A stretch of DNA of 64,000 bases from Streptomyces lomondensis (GTDB lineage: Bacteria; Actinomycetota; Actinomycetes; Streptomycetales; Streptomycetaceae): NCBI RefSeq assembly GCF_014651035.1, contig NZ_BMWC01000003.1, positions 186,001 to 250,000 of the forward strand. The letters are read 5' to 3'. Within the stretch, counting starts at the first letter, position 1; every line of letters starts with the position of its first letter. This document shows positions 1 to 8,449 of the stretch, piece after piece. A model generated the notes under the pieces. It was not told the origin of the DNA and searched no databases. It saw only the letters and a program-made list of their open reading frames with translations. Made by a program: the position numbers and the translations under genes.

Positions 1-79
1 CGGTGGGCGCGAGCAGCGCCGCGGCGGCGAGGACGGCTGTCAGGGTGGATCTCAGACGTGCGCGAAGACGTGCCGGCAT
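1..79 (-). CDS. Partial secreted protein, N-terminus only
   Basis: Reading leftward from an ATG at 77-79, the first 26 codons give a basic start ([13 protein letters not shown]) followed by an Ala/Leu/Val-rich stretch (TAVLAAAALLAPT). This is what a Sec signal peptide looks like. An AAGGG/AGG-like ribosome site lies upstream of the ATG. The frame stays open to the window edge, so the mature protein and its function cannot be seen. The strand and signal peptide are fairly safe; the rest is unknown. Confidence 0.55.
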   Translation of the reverse strand, partial: MPARLRARLRSTLTAVLAAAALLAPT

Positions 80-219
80 GGTGCGACCTGCCCTTCATGC
101 GTCTGTCGGCTGGACCACCGGGACATGGGAACAGACATCCGGTCATTCGGACATCCCACGTCCAATGTGTGGGCCACAGACGGTACTTGGCCTCACAGAC
201 CCCCCACAAGAAGCGTGCG

Positions 220-1137
220 TCAGGGGATCAGCACGACCTTTCCGAGGTTGGACCGCGCCTCGATCTCCCCGTGCGCCTTCGCCGCGTCCTCCAGGGCGAA
301 CTCCCCGTGGACGACCGGCTGGATCTCGCCCGCCGCGAACAGCCGCCACAGTTCCCCGCGCCACTGCTCGTACAACTCCGGCTTCCCGCGGGCGACACGG
401 GCCATCTGGAAACCGATCACCGACTTGGCGCCCACGAGGAGGTCGTACGCCTGGATCGTGCCCCCGCCCGAGCTGAACGCCACGAGCCGCCCTTCCGGGG
501 CGAGAGCGGCGAGGGCCGGGGTGAGCAGCTCGCCGCCGACCGCGTCCAGGGCGTAGTCGACCGGCGTGCCCCAGCTGTCGTCGCCGTACGTGACGACGTG
601 GTCGGCGCCCAGGCTCCGGACGAAGTCGGCCTTCGCCGGGTCGGAGACGGCGCCCACGACCCGTCCGGCGCCGCGTGTCCTGGCCAGCTGCACGGCCAGA
701 TGGCCGACGCCGCTCGCCGCCGCCGTGACGAGGGCCGCCTCGCCCGGCTCGGGGCGCGCCGCCTCCAGGGCGCCGAGGGCGACCAGGCCGCTGCGGACCA
801 GGGCGACCGCCTCGACCGCGCCCGCGTCCGCCGGGACCGGGGAGGCCATGGCCTCGTGCAGCAGCGCGAAGTCGGCGTAGCCGTGGCCGAGGCAGAGCCC
901 CGTCACCCGGTCGCCGGTGCCGAAGCGGGTCACGCCCTCGCCGACGGCCGTGACCGCCCCGGCGATCTCGCCGCCGAGCGGGACCGGCTCCGCCGCCTCG
1001 GTGACCTTGCGCACGACCGGGAGCGTGACACCGATCGCCTCCGCGCGCACGAGCAGTTCTCCGGGGCCCGGCTCGGGGAGCGGCGCCTCCTCCACGAACA
1101 GGGGGCCGCCTCGGGATTCGTAGCGGACGCGGCGCAT
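220..1137 (-). CDS. Zinc-free MDR oxidoreductase (quinone oxidoreductase type)
   Basis: This is a 305-residue medium-chain dehydrogenase/reductase. The N-terminal GroES-like part (PEPGPGELLVRAEAIGV, then GGEIAGAVTAVGEGV around residues 55-70) is followed by a Rossmann fold with the motif AAASGVGHLAVQLAR near residue 140. The structural-zinc cysteines of alcohol dehydrogenases are absent, which fits the NADPH:quinone reductase branch. It probably reduces quinones or alpha,beta-unsaturated carbonyls with NADPH in the cytoplasm. It is transcribed divergently from a MarR gene, with three inverted repeats between them, so MarR repression relieved by a reactive compound is the natural model. The substrate is unknown. 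Confidence 0.85.
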   Translation of the reverse strand: MRRVRYESRGGPLFVEEAPLPEPGPGELLVRAEAIGVTLPVVRKVTEAAEPVPLGGEIAGAVTAVGEGVTRFGTGDRVTGLCLGHGYADFALLHEAMASPVPADAGAVEAVALVRSGLVALGALEAARPEPGEAALVTAAASGVGHLAVQLARTRGAGRVVGAVSDPAKADFVRSLGADHVVTYGDDSWGTPVDYALDAVGGELLTPALAALAPEGRLVAFSSGGGTIQAYDLLVGAKSVIGFQMARVARGKPELYEQWRGELWRLFAAGEIQPVVHGEFALEDAAKAHGEIEARSNLGKVVLIP

Positions 1138-1151
1138 CGCACCTCCGGGGT

Positions 1152-1229
1152 CGTTGGTGATCCCAACGGATTCGTTGGGGTGCCCAACGGTATAGGAGGA
1201 TCATAGGGAGAACCAACGATTTCTTGGTT
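1152..1229. promoter_or_regulatory. Three inverted repeats in the MDR/marR divergent promoter
   Basis: Two related 17-bp palindromes, CGTTGG-N5-CCAACG at 1152-1168 and again at 1173-1189, are centred 21 bp apart, about two helical turns. A third repeat, AACCAA-N7-TTGGTT, lies at 1211-1229 and abuts the probable -10 of marR. They share the CCAA/TTGG core and sit between divergent genes, the usual place for MarR dimers to bind. The third site would occlude the marR promoter and the first two the MDR promoter. Confidence 0.6.
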
Positions 1230-1240
1230 AGGCTGCGGCC

Positions 1241-1678
1241 ATGTCGGAAGCTCCCCTCCCCGCGATCCGCTCCCTGCCCAGCTGGCTGCTCGGCCGCGCC
1301 GCCGCCCGCGGCCGGGCCCTGGTGGCCGAGGCGCTGGCCGAGGAGGACATGCGGATGTGGCACCACGTGGTGCTGTCCGCCGTCCGGGACCTCGCACCCG
1401 TCGCCCAGGCCGACCTCGGCCGCGGGATCCGGCTCGACCCCAAGGACCTGGTCGGCATCCTCGACGACCTCCAGTCGGCCGGCCTGGTGATCCGCGAGCC
1501 GGACCCGAAGGACCGCCGCAAGAACGCGGTGTCCCTCACCGCGCGGGGGGCCCGGCTGCTGAAGCGCTGCGAGAAGGCGGCCCGCGCCGCCAACGACGAG
1601 CTGCTCGCCCCGCTGTCGGCGGCCGAGCGGGAGCAGTTCACGGGGATGCTGCTGCGGATATCCGGCACGGCGGACTGA
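1241..1678 (+). CDS. MarR-family transcriptional regulator
   Basis: This 145-residue winged-helix protein has the MarR core. A helix-turn-helix (DLAPVAQADLGRGIRLDPKDLVGILDDLQSAGLV, residues about 48-82) is followed by the wing motif REPDPKDRRKNAVSLTARG. It probably represses itself and the divergent oxidoreductase through the repeats at 1152-1229. No ribosome site precedes the ATG. A TAGGCT hexamer at 1230-1235 ends six bases before it, the spacing of a -10 box serving a leaderless mRNA. The last codons and stop are duplicated just downstream (1662-1678 and 1684-1700). Confidence 0.9.
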   Translation: MSEAPLPAIRSLPSWLLGRAAARGRALVAEALAEEDMRMWHHVVLSAVRDLAPVAQADLGRGIRLDPKDLVGILDDLQSAGLVIREPDPKDRRKNAVSLTARGARLLKRCEKAARAANDELLAPLSAAEREQFTGMLLRISGTAD

Positions 1679-1700
1679 CGGCGCCGGCACGGCGGACTGA
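1662..1700. repeat. 17-bp direct repeat at the marR 3' end
   Basis: CCGGCACGGCGGACTGA occurs at 1662-1678, including the marR stop codon, and again exactly at 1684-1700. The copies are 22 bp apart, most simply a replication-slippage duplication. No function is suggested. Confidence 0.8.
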
Positions 1701-1750
1701 TCTCGCCCAGGTGTCGATCACGAGCCTGGCCCCGGTCAGGCCGAGACGGG

Positions 1751-1770
1751 GCCCCTGCGGCGCAGGGGGC
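1751..1770. terminator. Hairpin between convergent marR and fdhD
   Basis: GCCCCTGC-GGC-GCAGGGG forms a tight perfect stem in the 139-bp gap between the two convergent genes. There is no T-run, as is usual for Streptomyces terminators. It could end transcription from both sides. Confidence 0.5.
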
Positions 1771-1817
1771 GCTCCCCGCCGGTCGGGGCCCCGCCGCCGT
1801 GTCGCGGAAGGACCTGG

Positions 1818-2666
1818 TCAGCCCTGTGCGGCCGCGGCCCGCAGAGCGATGCGGTCCTCACCCGCGTACACGTTCATGGAGCTGCCCCGCAGGAAGCCCA
1901 CCAGCGTCAGGCCCGTCTCGGCGGCCAGGTCCACCGCCAGCGAGGACGGCGCCGACACGGCAGCGAGGACCGGTATGCCGGCCATCACGGCCTTCTGCGC
2001 CAGCTCGAAGGAGGCCCGGCCCGAGACGAGCAGGATCACTCGCGACAGCGGCAGCTCCCCGTTCTGCAGGGCGCGGCCCACCAGCTTGTCGACCGCGTTG
2101 TGCCGGCCCACGTCCTCTCGGACGTCCAGCAGCTCGCCCTCCTCCGAGAACAGGGCCGCCGCGTGCAGGCCGCCGGTCCGGTCGAAGACCCGCTGGGCCG
2201 CGCGCAGCCGGTCGGGCAGGCTCGCCAGCAGCTCGGGAGTGAGCCGGACCGGGGGAGTGTCGGCGACGGGCCAGCGGGCCGTCGTGCGGACCGCGTCCAG
2301 CGACGCCTTGCCGCACAGGCCGCACGAGGACGTCGTGTAGACGTTGCGCTCGAGCGTGATGTCGGGGATCACCACGTCCGGGGCCGTCTGCACGTCGACC
2401 ACGTTGTACGTGTTGGAGCCGTCGGCCGTGGCTCCCGCGCAGTAGACGATGTTCCGCAGGTCCCGCTGCCCGCCCAGCACCCCCTCGCTCACCAGGAAGC
2501 CCGCCGCCAGCGCGAAGTCGTCGCCCGGCGTGCGCATGGTGATCGCCAGGGGCTTGCCGTTCAGTCTGATCTCCAGGGGCTCCTCGGCGACGAGCGTGTC
2601 CGGGCGGCTGGAGCCCGCCCCGTCGCGGATGCGGAGCACCTTGCGTCGTTCCGTGACTCGTCCCAT
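1818..2666 (-). CDS. fdhD: Formate dehydrogenase accessory sulfurtransferase FdhD
   Basis: This 282-residue FdhD homologue passes sulfur from a cysteine desulfurase to the molybdenum cofactor, which activates formate dehydrogenase. The conserved CxxC (SSCGLCGK) is at Cys115 and Cys118. The N-terminal half has the family segments VAEEPLEIRLNG and TMRTPGDDFALAAGFLVSEG. It is the last gene of the formate dehydrogenase operon, six bases after the Fe-S subunit, so it is made together with the enzyme it matures. Confidence 0.95.
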   Translation of the reverse strand: MGRVTERRKVLRIRDGAGSSRPDTLVAEEPLEIRLNGKPLAITMRTPGDDFALAAGFLVSEGVLGGQRDLRNIVYCAGATADGSNTYNVVDVQTAPDVVIPDITLERNVYTTSSCGLCGKASLDAVRTTARWPVADTPPVRLTPELLASLPDRLRAAQRVFDRTGGLHAAALFSEEGELLDVREDVGRHNAVDKLVGRALQNGELPLSRVILLVSGRASFELAQKAVMAGIPVLAAVSAPSSLAVDLAAETGLTLVGFLRGSSMNVYAGEDRIALRAAAAQG

Positions 2667-2672
2667 GCCTGA

Positions 2673-3533
2673 TCAGTCCCGGTTCTGTACGTGCTGGTAG
2701 CCGAAGCGGCCCTTGATGCAGAGGTTGCCGTGGGTCACCGGGTTGTCGTGCGGCGAGGTGACCTTCACGATCTCATTGTCCTGCACGTGCAGCGTCAGGT
2801 TGCAGCCCACTCCGCAGTACGCGCACACCGTGGTCGTCTCCGTCTGCCGCGACTCGTCCCACGTACCCGCCGCGCGCATGTCGAACTCGGATTTGAAGGA
2901 CAGCGCGCCCGTCGGGCACACCTCGATGCAGTTGCCGCAGTACACGCACGCCGAGTCGGTCAGCGGGGCGTCGTGCTCCACGGCGATCCGGGCGTCGAAA
3001 CCGCGCCCGGCGACCGAGATCGCGAAGGTGTTCTGCCACTGGTCGCCGCAGGCGTCGACGCACTTGTAGCAGAGGATGCACTTGTCGTAGTCGCGCACAT
3101 ACAGGTCGTTGTCGACCCTCGGTTCCTCGTTCAGGCGGGCCGCGTCCGGGCCGAAGCGGTCGGGCTTCGCCTCGTACTCCTTGAGCCACTCGGCGACCCG
3201 GGGTGTCGTCGACAGGTCGACGGAGGACGCGAGCAGTTCGAGGACGATCTTCCGGCTGTGCCGGGCCCGCTCGGTGCCGGTGCGGACCTCCATGCCCGGC
3301 TCGGCCTTGCGGGAGCAGGCCGGGACGAGGGTGCGGGACCCCTCGACCTCCACGACACAGACCCGGCAGGCGTTCTTCGGCCGCAAGGTGTCGCCCTCGC
3401 ACAGGGTCGGGATGTCCTTCCCGGCCGCCCGGCAGGCGTCCAGAATGGTCGAGCCCTCGGGGACCCGGGCCTGTTCGCCGTCGATCGTGAACTCCAGCAG
3501 GCGGCGCGGGATCCCCAGCGGTGTGACGGTCAT
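2673..3533 (-). CDS. Formate dehydrogenase Fe-S subunit (NuoG-N-like plus Mo-enzyme Fe4S4 domain)
   Basis: The 286-residue protein carries a [2Fe-2S] domain (residues about 10-80), a His/Cys cluster region, and two ferredoxin-type [4Fe-4S] motifs (CILCYKCVDAC and CVYCGNCIEVCPTG). It ends with the Fe4S4 domain (CAYCGVGCNLTLHVQDNEI..GNLCIKGRFG) that normally begins the molybdopterin catalytic chain. It should carry electrons from the Mo site to the NuoEF partner. The ATG at 3531-3533 overlaps the NuoEF stop as ATGA, which fixes this start and rejects a 70-residue low-complexity extension. The protein stops where a complete catalytic subunit would continue; that remainder is encoded at 5360-7285. 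Confidence 0.9.
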   Translation of the reverse strand: MTVTPLGIPRRLLEFTIDGEQARVPEGSTILDACRAAGKDIPTLCEGDTLRPKNACRVCVVEVEGSRTLVPACSRKAEPGMEVRTGTERARHSRKIVLELLASSVDLSTTPRVAEWLKEYEAKPDRFGPDAARLNEEPRVDNDLYVRDYDKCILCYKCVDACGDQWQNTFAISVAGRGFDARIAVEHDAPLTDSACVYCGNCIEVCPTGALSFKSEFDMRAAGTWDESRQTETTTVCAYCGVGCNLTLHVQDNEIVKVTSPHDNPVTHGNLCIKGRFGYQHVQNRD

Positions 3534-5353
3534 TCGTACGCCCCCAGACGGTCGATGGCGGATTCCACGGCGTTCCACGCGGTCTGCCCGAGACCGCAGA
3601 TCGAGGCGTCCCGCATCGCGCGGCCGACCTCCCTGAGCAGGGCGATGTCGCCCGCGGCGGCGGCACCCGTGCGCTCCGCGATCCGGTGCAGCGCCTCCTC
3701 CTGCCGTACGGTCCCGACCCGGCAGGGCACGCACTGGCCGCACGACTCGTCGCGGAAGAACTCCGCGATGCGCAGCAGCAGCCGGGGGAGGGGCACGCTG
3801 TCGTCGAAGGCCATCACGACCCCCGAGCCCAGGGTCGTGCCGGCCTCGCGCGTGCCCTCGAAGGTGAGCGGGATGTCCAGCTCGTCGGCCCGGACGAAAC
3901 CGCCGGCGGCCCCGCCGAGCAGCACTGCCCGCAGCCCGTCCCGCACCCCGGCGAGGGCGAGCAGGTCGCCCAGCGTCGCGCCGAGCGGCAGCTCGTAGAC
4001 ACCCGGCCGCTCCACGGTCCCGGACACGCAGAACAGCTTGGGACCGGTGGACCGCTCCGTGCCGATCGCCGCGTAGGCCGGGGCGCCCATGGTCAGGATC
4101 GGCAGGACGTTGACCAGCGTCTCCACGTTGTTCTCGACCGTCGGCTTGCCGAACAGGCCCTTCTCCACGGGGAACGGCGGCTTCGAGCGGGGCTCGCCCC
4201 GGTAGCCCTCGATGGAGTTGAACAGGGCCGTCTCCTCACCGCAGATGTAGGCGCCCGCACCGCGCCGGATCTCGATGTCGAAGGCGTAGCCCTGGCCGAG
4301 GACGTCGTCGCCGAGCAGGCCCCGCGCGCGTGCCTGGGCGATCGCGTGCTCCAGCCGGTGCAGGGCGCGCGGGTACTCGCCGCGCAGATACAGGTAGCCC
4401 TGGTGGGCGCCGGTCGCGTACCCGGCGATCGTCATCGCCTCGACCAGCGCGTACGGGTCGCCCTCCATCAGCACGCGGTCCTTGAAGGTGCCCGGCTCGG
4501 ACTCGTCGGCGTTGCAGACCAGGTAGTGCGGACGGTCCGGCTGGGAGGCCGTGGCCTGCCACTTGCGGCCGGTGGGGAAGGCGGCGCCGCCGCGCCCGGC
4601 CAGGCCCGAGTCGGTGACCTCGCGGATGACCCCCGCCGGGCCCAGCTCGAAGGCCCGGCGCAGGGCGGTGTAGCCGCCGTGGGCGCGGTAGTCGTCGAGC
4701 GATGCCGGGTCGACCACGCCGACGCGGTGCAGCAGCGTCAGGCCGTCCTGACCGGCCTGCGGCACCGCCAGCGCGGCCGGGGGCTCCTCCGGCGCGGAGT
4801 CGGGGGCGCTCGCGGCGAGGACGGCCTCCTCGACGGTCGCCGGTGCCGACACCGCCGTACGGACCGGATCCCCGGCCTTGATCGCGAGCGCGGCCGGGGC
4901 GCGTTCGCACAGGCCGAGGCATGGACTGCGTTCGACACTGACGCCGCTGCCGAGGCCGAGCCGCTCCTCGATCCCGGCGCACAGCTCCGGTGCCCCGGCC
5001 GCCGCGCACGCCAGGTCCGTGCAGACGTGCAGCACGGTCGCCGGACGCGGCTTGACGGAGAACATGGCGTAGAAGGTGGCGACCCCGTACGCCTCCGCCG
5101 GCGGCACCGTCAGCCGCCGGCACAGGTAGTCGAGGGCGCCGTCGCTGATCCAGCCGACCCGGTCGTTGATCGCGTGCAGCCCCGGCAACAGCAGGTCGCG
5201 GCGGTCGCGGGCCGCGCGTCCGCCACGGGCCCACCTCAGGTCCGCGTCGGAGCGGTCGGCGCCCTCCCAGGACGACTCGGGAGGCCCCAGCAGGGCGTCC
5301 ACGGCCGCCCGTTCCTCGTCCGTCGGTTTGCTGTCGCCGAAGTGCAGGTCCAC
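3530..5353 (-). CDS. NuoE-NuoF fusion, diaphorase subunit of NAD-dependent formate dehydrogenase
   Basis: The 607-residue protein joins two complex-I-like modules. Residues about 45-165 are a NuoE-type thioredoxin-fold [2Fe-2S] domain (VCTDLAC..CLGLC). From about residue 200 it is NuoF: the FMN/NAD-binding GRGGAAFPTGRKW, the Glu-rich NADESEPGTFKDR, and the C-terminal [4Fe-4S] motif ESCGQCVPCRVGT. It would pass electrons from formate to NAD+. Fused E/F subunits are known in soluble NAD-linked formate dehydrogenases. It lies six bases after the Mo subunit and overlaps the next gene by four. Confidence 0.93.
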   Translation of the reverse strand: MDLHFGDSKPTDEERAAVDALLGPPESSWEGADRSDADLRWARGGRAARDRRDLLLPGLHAINDRVGWISDGALDYLCRRLTVPPAEAYGVATFYAMFSVKPRPATVLHVCTDLACAAAGAPELCAGIEERLGLGSGVSVERSPCLGLCERAPAALAIKAGDPVRTAVSAPATVEEAVLAASAPDSAPEEPPAALAVPQAGQDGLTLLHRVGVVDPASLDDYRAHGGYTALRRAFELGPAGVIREVTDSGLAGRGGAAFPTGRKWQATASQPDRPHYLVCNADESEPGTFKDRVLMEGDPYALVEAMTIAGYATGAHQGYLYLRGEYPRALHRLEHAIAQARARGLLGDDVLGQGYAFDIEIRRGAGAYICGEETALFNSIEGYRGEPRSKPPFPVEKGLFGKPTVENNVETLVNVLPILTMGAPAYAAIGTERSTGPKLFCVSGTVERPGVYELPLGATLGDLLALAGVRDGLRAVLLGGAAGGFVRADELDIPLTFEGTREAGTTLGSGVVMAFDDSVPLPRLLLRIAEFFRDESCGQCVPCRVGTVRQEEALHRIAERTGAAAAGDIALLREVGRAMRDASICGLGQTAWNAVESAIDRLGAYE

Positions 5354-5359
5354 AGTGCG

Positions 5360-7285
5360 TCACCCCACGATGGTCGCGATGGGCAGCTTCTCGATCCGGA
5401 TCGCCGACGCCTTGAACTCCGCCGTCCCCGCGATCGGGCAGTTCGCCTCGATCGTCAGCGCGTTGGTGTCCACCTCGTCCGGGAAGTGCATGGTCATGAA
5501 GGCGAGCCCGGGCCGCAGCGCCGGGTCCACCCACACCGGCGCGGTCACCGACCCGCGCCGCGAGGTGACCTGGACCTCCTCGCCGACGACGACCCCGTAG
5601 CGCTCGGCGTCCTCCGGGCTCAGCTCGATGTACTCGCCGCGCCGGAGCGGAGAGGCGTAACCGCCGCTCTGCACGCCGGTGTTGTAGGAGTCGAGTCGCC
5701 GCCCGGTGGTGAGCCGGATGGGGTACCGCTCGTCGGTGAGGTCCACGGGCGGGTCGTGCTGCACGATCCCGAAGGGCGCGAGCCGCCCGCGCCTCGCCGG
5801 GTCGGTCTCCCATAACCTGCCGTGGAGGTAAGTCGGTTCGAGACCGTCGGTGCTGGGGCAGGGCCACTGGATGCCCTGGTGCTCCTCCAGGCGCTCGTAC
5901 GTCATGCCGTGGTGGTCGGGCGAGACCGACCTCAGTTCGTTCCACACGGTCTCGGCGTCGGCGTACTTCCAGTCGTGCCCGAGGCGGGCGGCGAGGTCGC
6001 AGAGGATGTCGATGTCCTCGCGGGCCTCGCCGGGCGGGGTGACGGCCCTGCGGACACGCTGGACGCGCCGCTCGCTGTTGGTGGTCGTGCCCTCGGTCTC
6101 CGCCCAGCCGGCCGTGGCGGGCAGGACGACATCCGCCAGCTCCGCCGTCTTGGTGAGGAAGATGTCCTGGACGACCAGGAAGTCCAGCGCCTTCAGGCGC
6201 CGTACGGCCTGCTCGCTGTCCGCCTCCGACTGGGCCGGGTTCTCGCCGATGCAGTAGACGGCCTTGAGCGAGCCGTCCTCCATCGCCTCGAACATCTCCG
6301 TGAGGTTCATGCCGTAGTGCGGCTGGATGACGGTGTCCCAGGCCGACTCGAACTTCAGCCGGGTATCCGGGTCGAGGATGTCCTGGAAGCCGGGGAGGCG
6401 GTTGGGGATCGCGCCCATGTCGCCGCCGCCCTGCACGTTGTTCTGGCCGCGCAGGGGCTGGAGCCCCGAGCCGTAGCGGCCGACGTGCCCGGTGAGCAGG
6501 GACAGGTTGATCAGGGCGCGGACGTTGTCGGTGCCGTTGTGGTGCTCCGTGATGCCGAGCGTCCAGCACAACTGGGCGCGCTCGGCACGGGCGTAGGCGT
6601 GCGCCAGCTCGCGGATCGCCGCCGCCGGGACGCCCGTCACCTTCTCCGCGAGCGACAGCGTCCACGGCTCGACCAGGGCCCTGTACTCCTCGAAACCGGT
6701 GGTCGCCCGCGCGATGAACGCCTCGTTGGCGAGCCCCGCGTGGATGATCTCGCGTCCGATCGCGTGCGCCATCGGGATGTCCGTGCCGACGTTCAGCCCG
6801 AGCCAGCTCTCCGCCCACTCGGCGGTCGAGGTGCGGCGCGGATCGACCGCGTACATCCGGGCGCCGTTCCTGATCCCCTTCAGCACGTGCTGGAAGAAGA
6901 TCGGATGCGCGAACCGGGCGTTGGAGCCCCACATCACGATGACGTCGGTGTGCTCGATCTCCTCGTACGACGACGTCCCGCCGCCCGAGCCGAACGCCGC
7001 CGACAGGCCCGCCACGCTCGGGGCGTGGCAGGTGCGGTTGCAGGAGTCGACGTTGTTGGTGCCCATGACGACCCGGGCGAACTTCTGCGCCACGTAGTTC
7101 ATCTCGTTGGTGGCGCGGGCGCAGGAGAACATCCCGAAGGCGCCGCGCGCCGCCGACAGGCCCCGGGCGGCCCGGTCCAGGGCCTCGTCCCAGGTCGCCC
7201 GGCGGAAGGGCTCGTCGCGCGAGTCCCTCACCAGCGGATGGGTGAGCCGTGTGTAGGTCTTCGGGGTTCGATCGCGTTTGCTCAT
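5360..7285 (-). CDS. Formate dehydrogenase Mo/W catalytic subunit lacking its N-terminal Fe4S4 domain
   Basis: This 641-residue bis-MGD oxidoreductase oxidises formate to CO2. The metal ligand is Cys86 in NNVDSCNRTCHAPSVAG, aligned with the selenocysteine of E. coli FdhF, and the essential His follows. The C-terminal dinucleotide-binding barrel (YPIRLTTGRRLDSYNTG onward) is complete. The protein begins at the segment that normally follows the N-terminal Fe4S4 domain; that domain is encoded separately at 2673-3533, beyond NuoEF. The ATG overlaps the stop of the PanE-like gene as ATGA, so the split is not a start-site error. The two parts total 927 residues, close to a one-piece FdsA-type subunit. 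Confidence 0.93.
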   Translation of the reverse strand: MSKRDRTPKTYTRLTHPLVRDSRDEPFRRATWDEALDRAARGLSAARGAFGMFSCARATNEMNYVAQKFARVVMGTNNVDSCNRTCHAPSVAGLSAAFGSGGGTSSYEEIEHTDVIVMWGSNARFAHPIFFQHVLKGIRNGARMYAVDPRRTSTAEWAESWLGLNVGTDIPMAHAIGREIIHAGLANEAFIARATTGFEEYRALVEPWTLSLAEKVTGVPAAAIRELAHAYARAERAQLCWTLGITEHHNGTDNVRALINLSLLTGHVGRYGSGLQPLRGQNNVQGGGDMGAIPNRLPGFQDILDPDTRLKFESAWDTVIQPHYGMNLTEMFEAMEDGSLKAVYCIGENPAQSEADSEQAVRRLKALDFLVVQDIFLTKTAELADVVLPATAGWAETEGTTTNSERRVQRVRRAVTPPGEAREDIDILCDLAARLGHDWKYADAETVWNELRSVSPDHHGMTYERLEEHQGIQWPCPSTDGLEPTYLHGRLWETDPARRGRLAPFGIVQHDPPVDLTDERYPIRLTTGRRLDSYNTGVQSGGYASPLRRGEYIELSPEDAERYGVVVGEEVQVTSRRGSVTAPVWVDPALRPGLAFMTMHFPDEVDTNALTIEANCPIAGTAEFKASAIRIEKLPIATIVG

Positions 7286-8253
7286 GCGGCGCTCCTCAGC
7301 GCGAGCAGGTCCGAGATGGCGTGCACGGTGCGCAGGGTGGGCACCTCCACGCCGGTGATCTCCGCCAGTTCGACGACCGCCGCGAGCAGCACGTCGAGTT
7401 CGAGCGGCTTGCCGCGCTCCAGGTCCTGGAGCGTGGAGGTGCGGTGGTCGCCGACCCGCTCGGCGCCCGCGAGCCGGCGCTCAATGGAGACGCCGACCTC
7501 GCAGCCGAGGGCGTTCGCCACCGCGAGCGTCTCGGTCATCATGATCTCGATGACCCGGCGGGTGCCGCCGTGCAGGCACATCTGCCGCATGGTCGCGCGG
7601 GCCAGCGCGCTGATCGGGTTGAAGGAGATGTTGCCGAGCAGCTTGACCCAGATGTCGCCCCGCAGGTCCGGCTCGACCGGGCACTTCAGGCCGCCCGCCC
7701 GCATGGCCTCGCTGAAGGCTTCGCAGCGCGCCGAGCGGCTGCGGTCGGGCTCGCCGATGGAGAACCGGGTGCCTTCCAAGTGCCGTACGACACCGGGCCC
7801 TTCCAGCTCGGTGGCCGCGTAGACCACGCAGCCGACGGCCCGTTCGGGCGCGAGCACCGCACTGACCGCGCCGTCCGGGTCCACGCTCTCGATCCGGTGG
7901 CCGTCGTACGGGCCGCCGTGCCGGTGGAAGTACCACCAGGGGATGCCGTTCTGGGCCGCCACGACGGCCGTGGTGCCGTGCAGCAGCGGCGCGATCAGCG
8001 GCCCGCACGCCGCGTACGCGTTGGCCTTCAGGCCCAGGAAGACGTAGTCGGCCGGGCCGACCTCGGCCGGGTCGTCGGTCGCGTGGGGGTGCGCGGTGAA
8101 GTCGCCGCGCGGGCTGCGCACTCGGACTCCGTGCCGCCTCATGGCCGCCAGATGCGGTCCACGGGCGATGAGATGCACGTCGGCGCCCGCGCGGTGGAGC
8201 GCGGCGCCGACGTAGGCGCCGATGGCACCGGCGCCGAGAACTGCGACTTTCAT
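7282..8253 (-). CDS. PanE/ApbA-type ketoacid reductase, candidate oxalyl-CoA reductase
   Basis: The 323-residue protein has the family's N-terminal GxGxxG (VAVLGAGAIGAY, residues 3-14). The motif DIWVKLLGNISFNP supplies the catalytic Lys-Asn region near residue 203. By family it would reduce 2-dehydropantoate with NADPH. Context argues otherwise: it is the first gene of the formate dehydrogenase operon and faces an oxalate/formate antiporter homologue. In Methylobacterium extorquens a PanE paralogue (PanE2) reduces oxalyl-CoA to glyoxylate during growth on oxalate, and that role fits better here. The family is certain; the substrate is inference. Confidence 0.85.
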   Translation of the reverse strand: MKVAVLGAGAIGAYVGAALHRAGADVHLIARGPHLAAMRRHGVRVRSPRGDFTAHPHATDDPAEVGPADYVFLGLKANAYAACGPLIAPLLHGTTAVVAAQNGIPWWYFHRHGGPYDGHRIESVDPDGAVSAVLAPERAVGCVVYAATELEGPGVVRHLEGTRFSIGEPDRSRSARCEAFSEAMRAGGLKCPVEPDLRGDIWVKLLGNISFNPISALARATMRQMCLHGGTRRVIEIMMTETLAVANALGCEVGVSIERRLAGAERVGDHRTSTLQDLERGKPLELDVLLAAVVELAEITGVEVPTLRTVHAISDLLALRSAA

Positions 8254-8301
8254 AACGAGGGAGCTCCGTTCGGTCGAGGGTACCGAGGAACTGCCGAGAC
8301 T

Positions 8302-8329
8302 CTGTCGACGAAATATTGTCTACAGTATG
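8302..8329. promoter_or_regulatory. Site A: GntR-type operator candidate, panE-like/antiporter promoter
   Basis: An AT-rich island in the 196-bp divergent gap contains GTCGACGAAATATTGTC and then TACAGTATG. The core GTCTAC at 8318-8323 has TGT/ACA symmetry like FCD-type GntR operators. Its reverse strand shares ACTGTAGAC with the site upstream of gntR, and GTCGACGAA recurs at 39687-39695. It could control both the formate dehydrogenase operon and the MFS gene. Confidence 0.5.
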
Positions 8330-8449
8330 GAGGTTGGGGCGGCAAGGGTCCGCGCGCCGACCGTTCGGCGCATGCCGGATACCGCTCACCGCATACGGTC
8401 GACGCGCCGCCTTCTCAACTCCCGTGCGGGTGCTTACCGTTCCGGGTTC

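Noticed and set aside
2673..7285. Selenocysteine formate dehydrogenase
   Set aside because: The ligand position in the Mo subunit is an ordinary Cys codon (residue 86) and no in-frame TGA is found in the gene.
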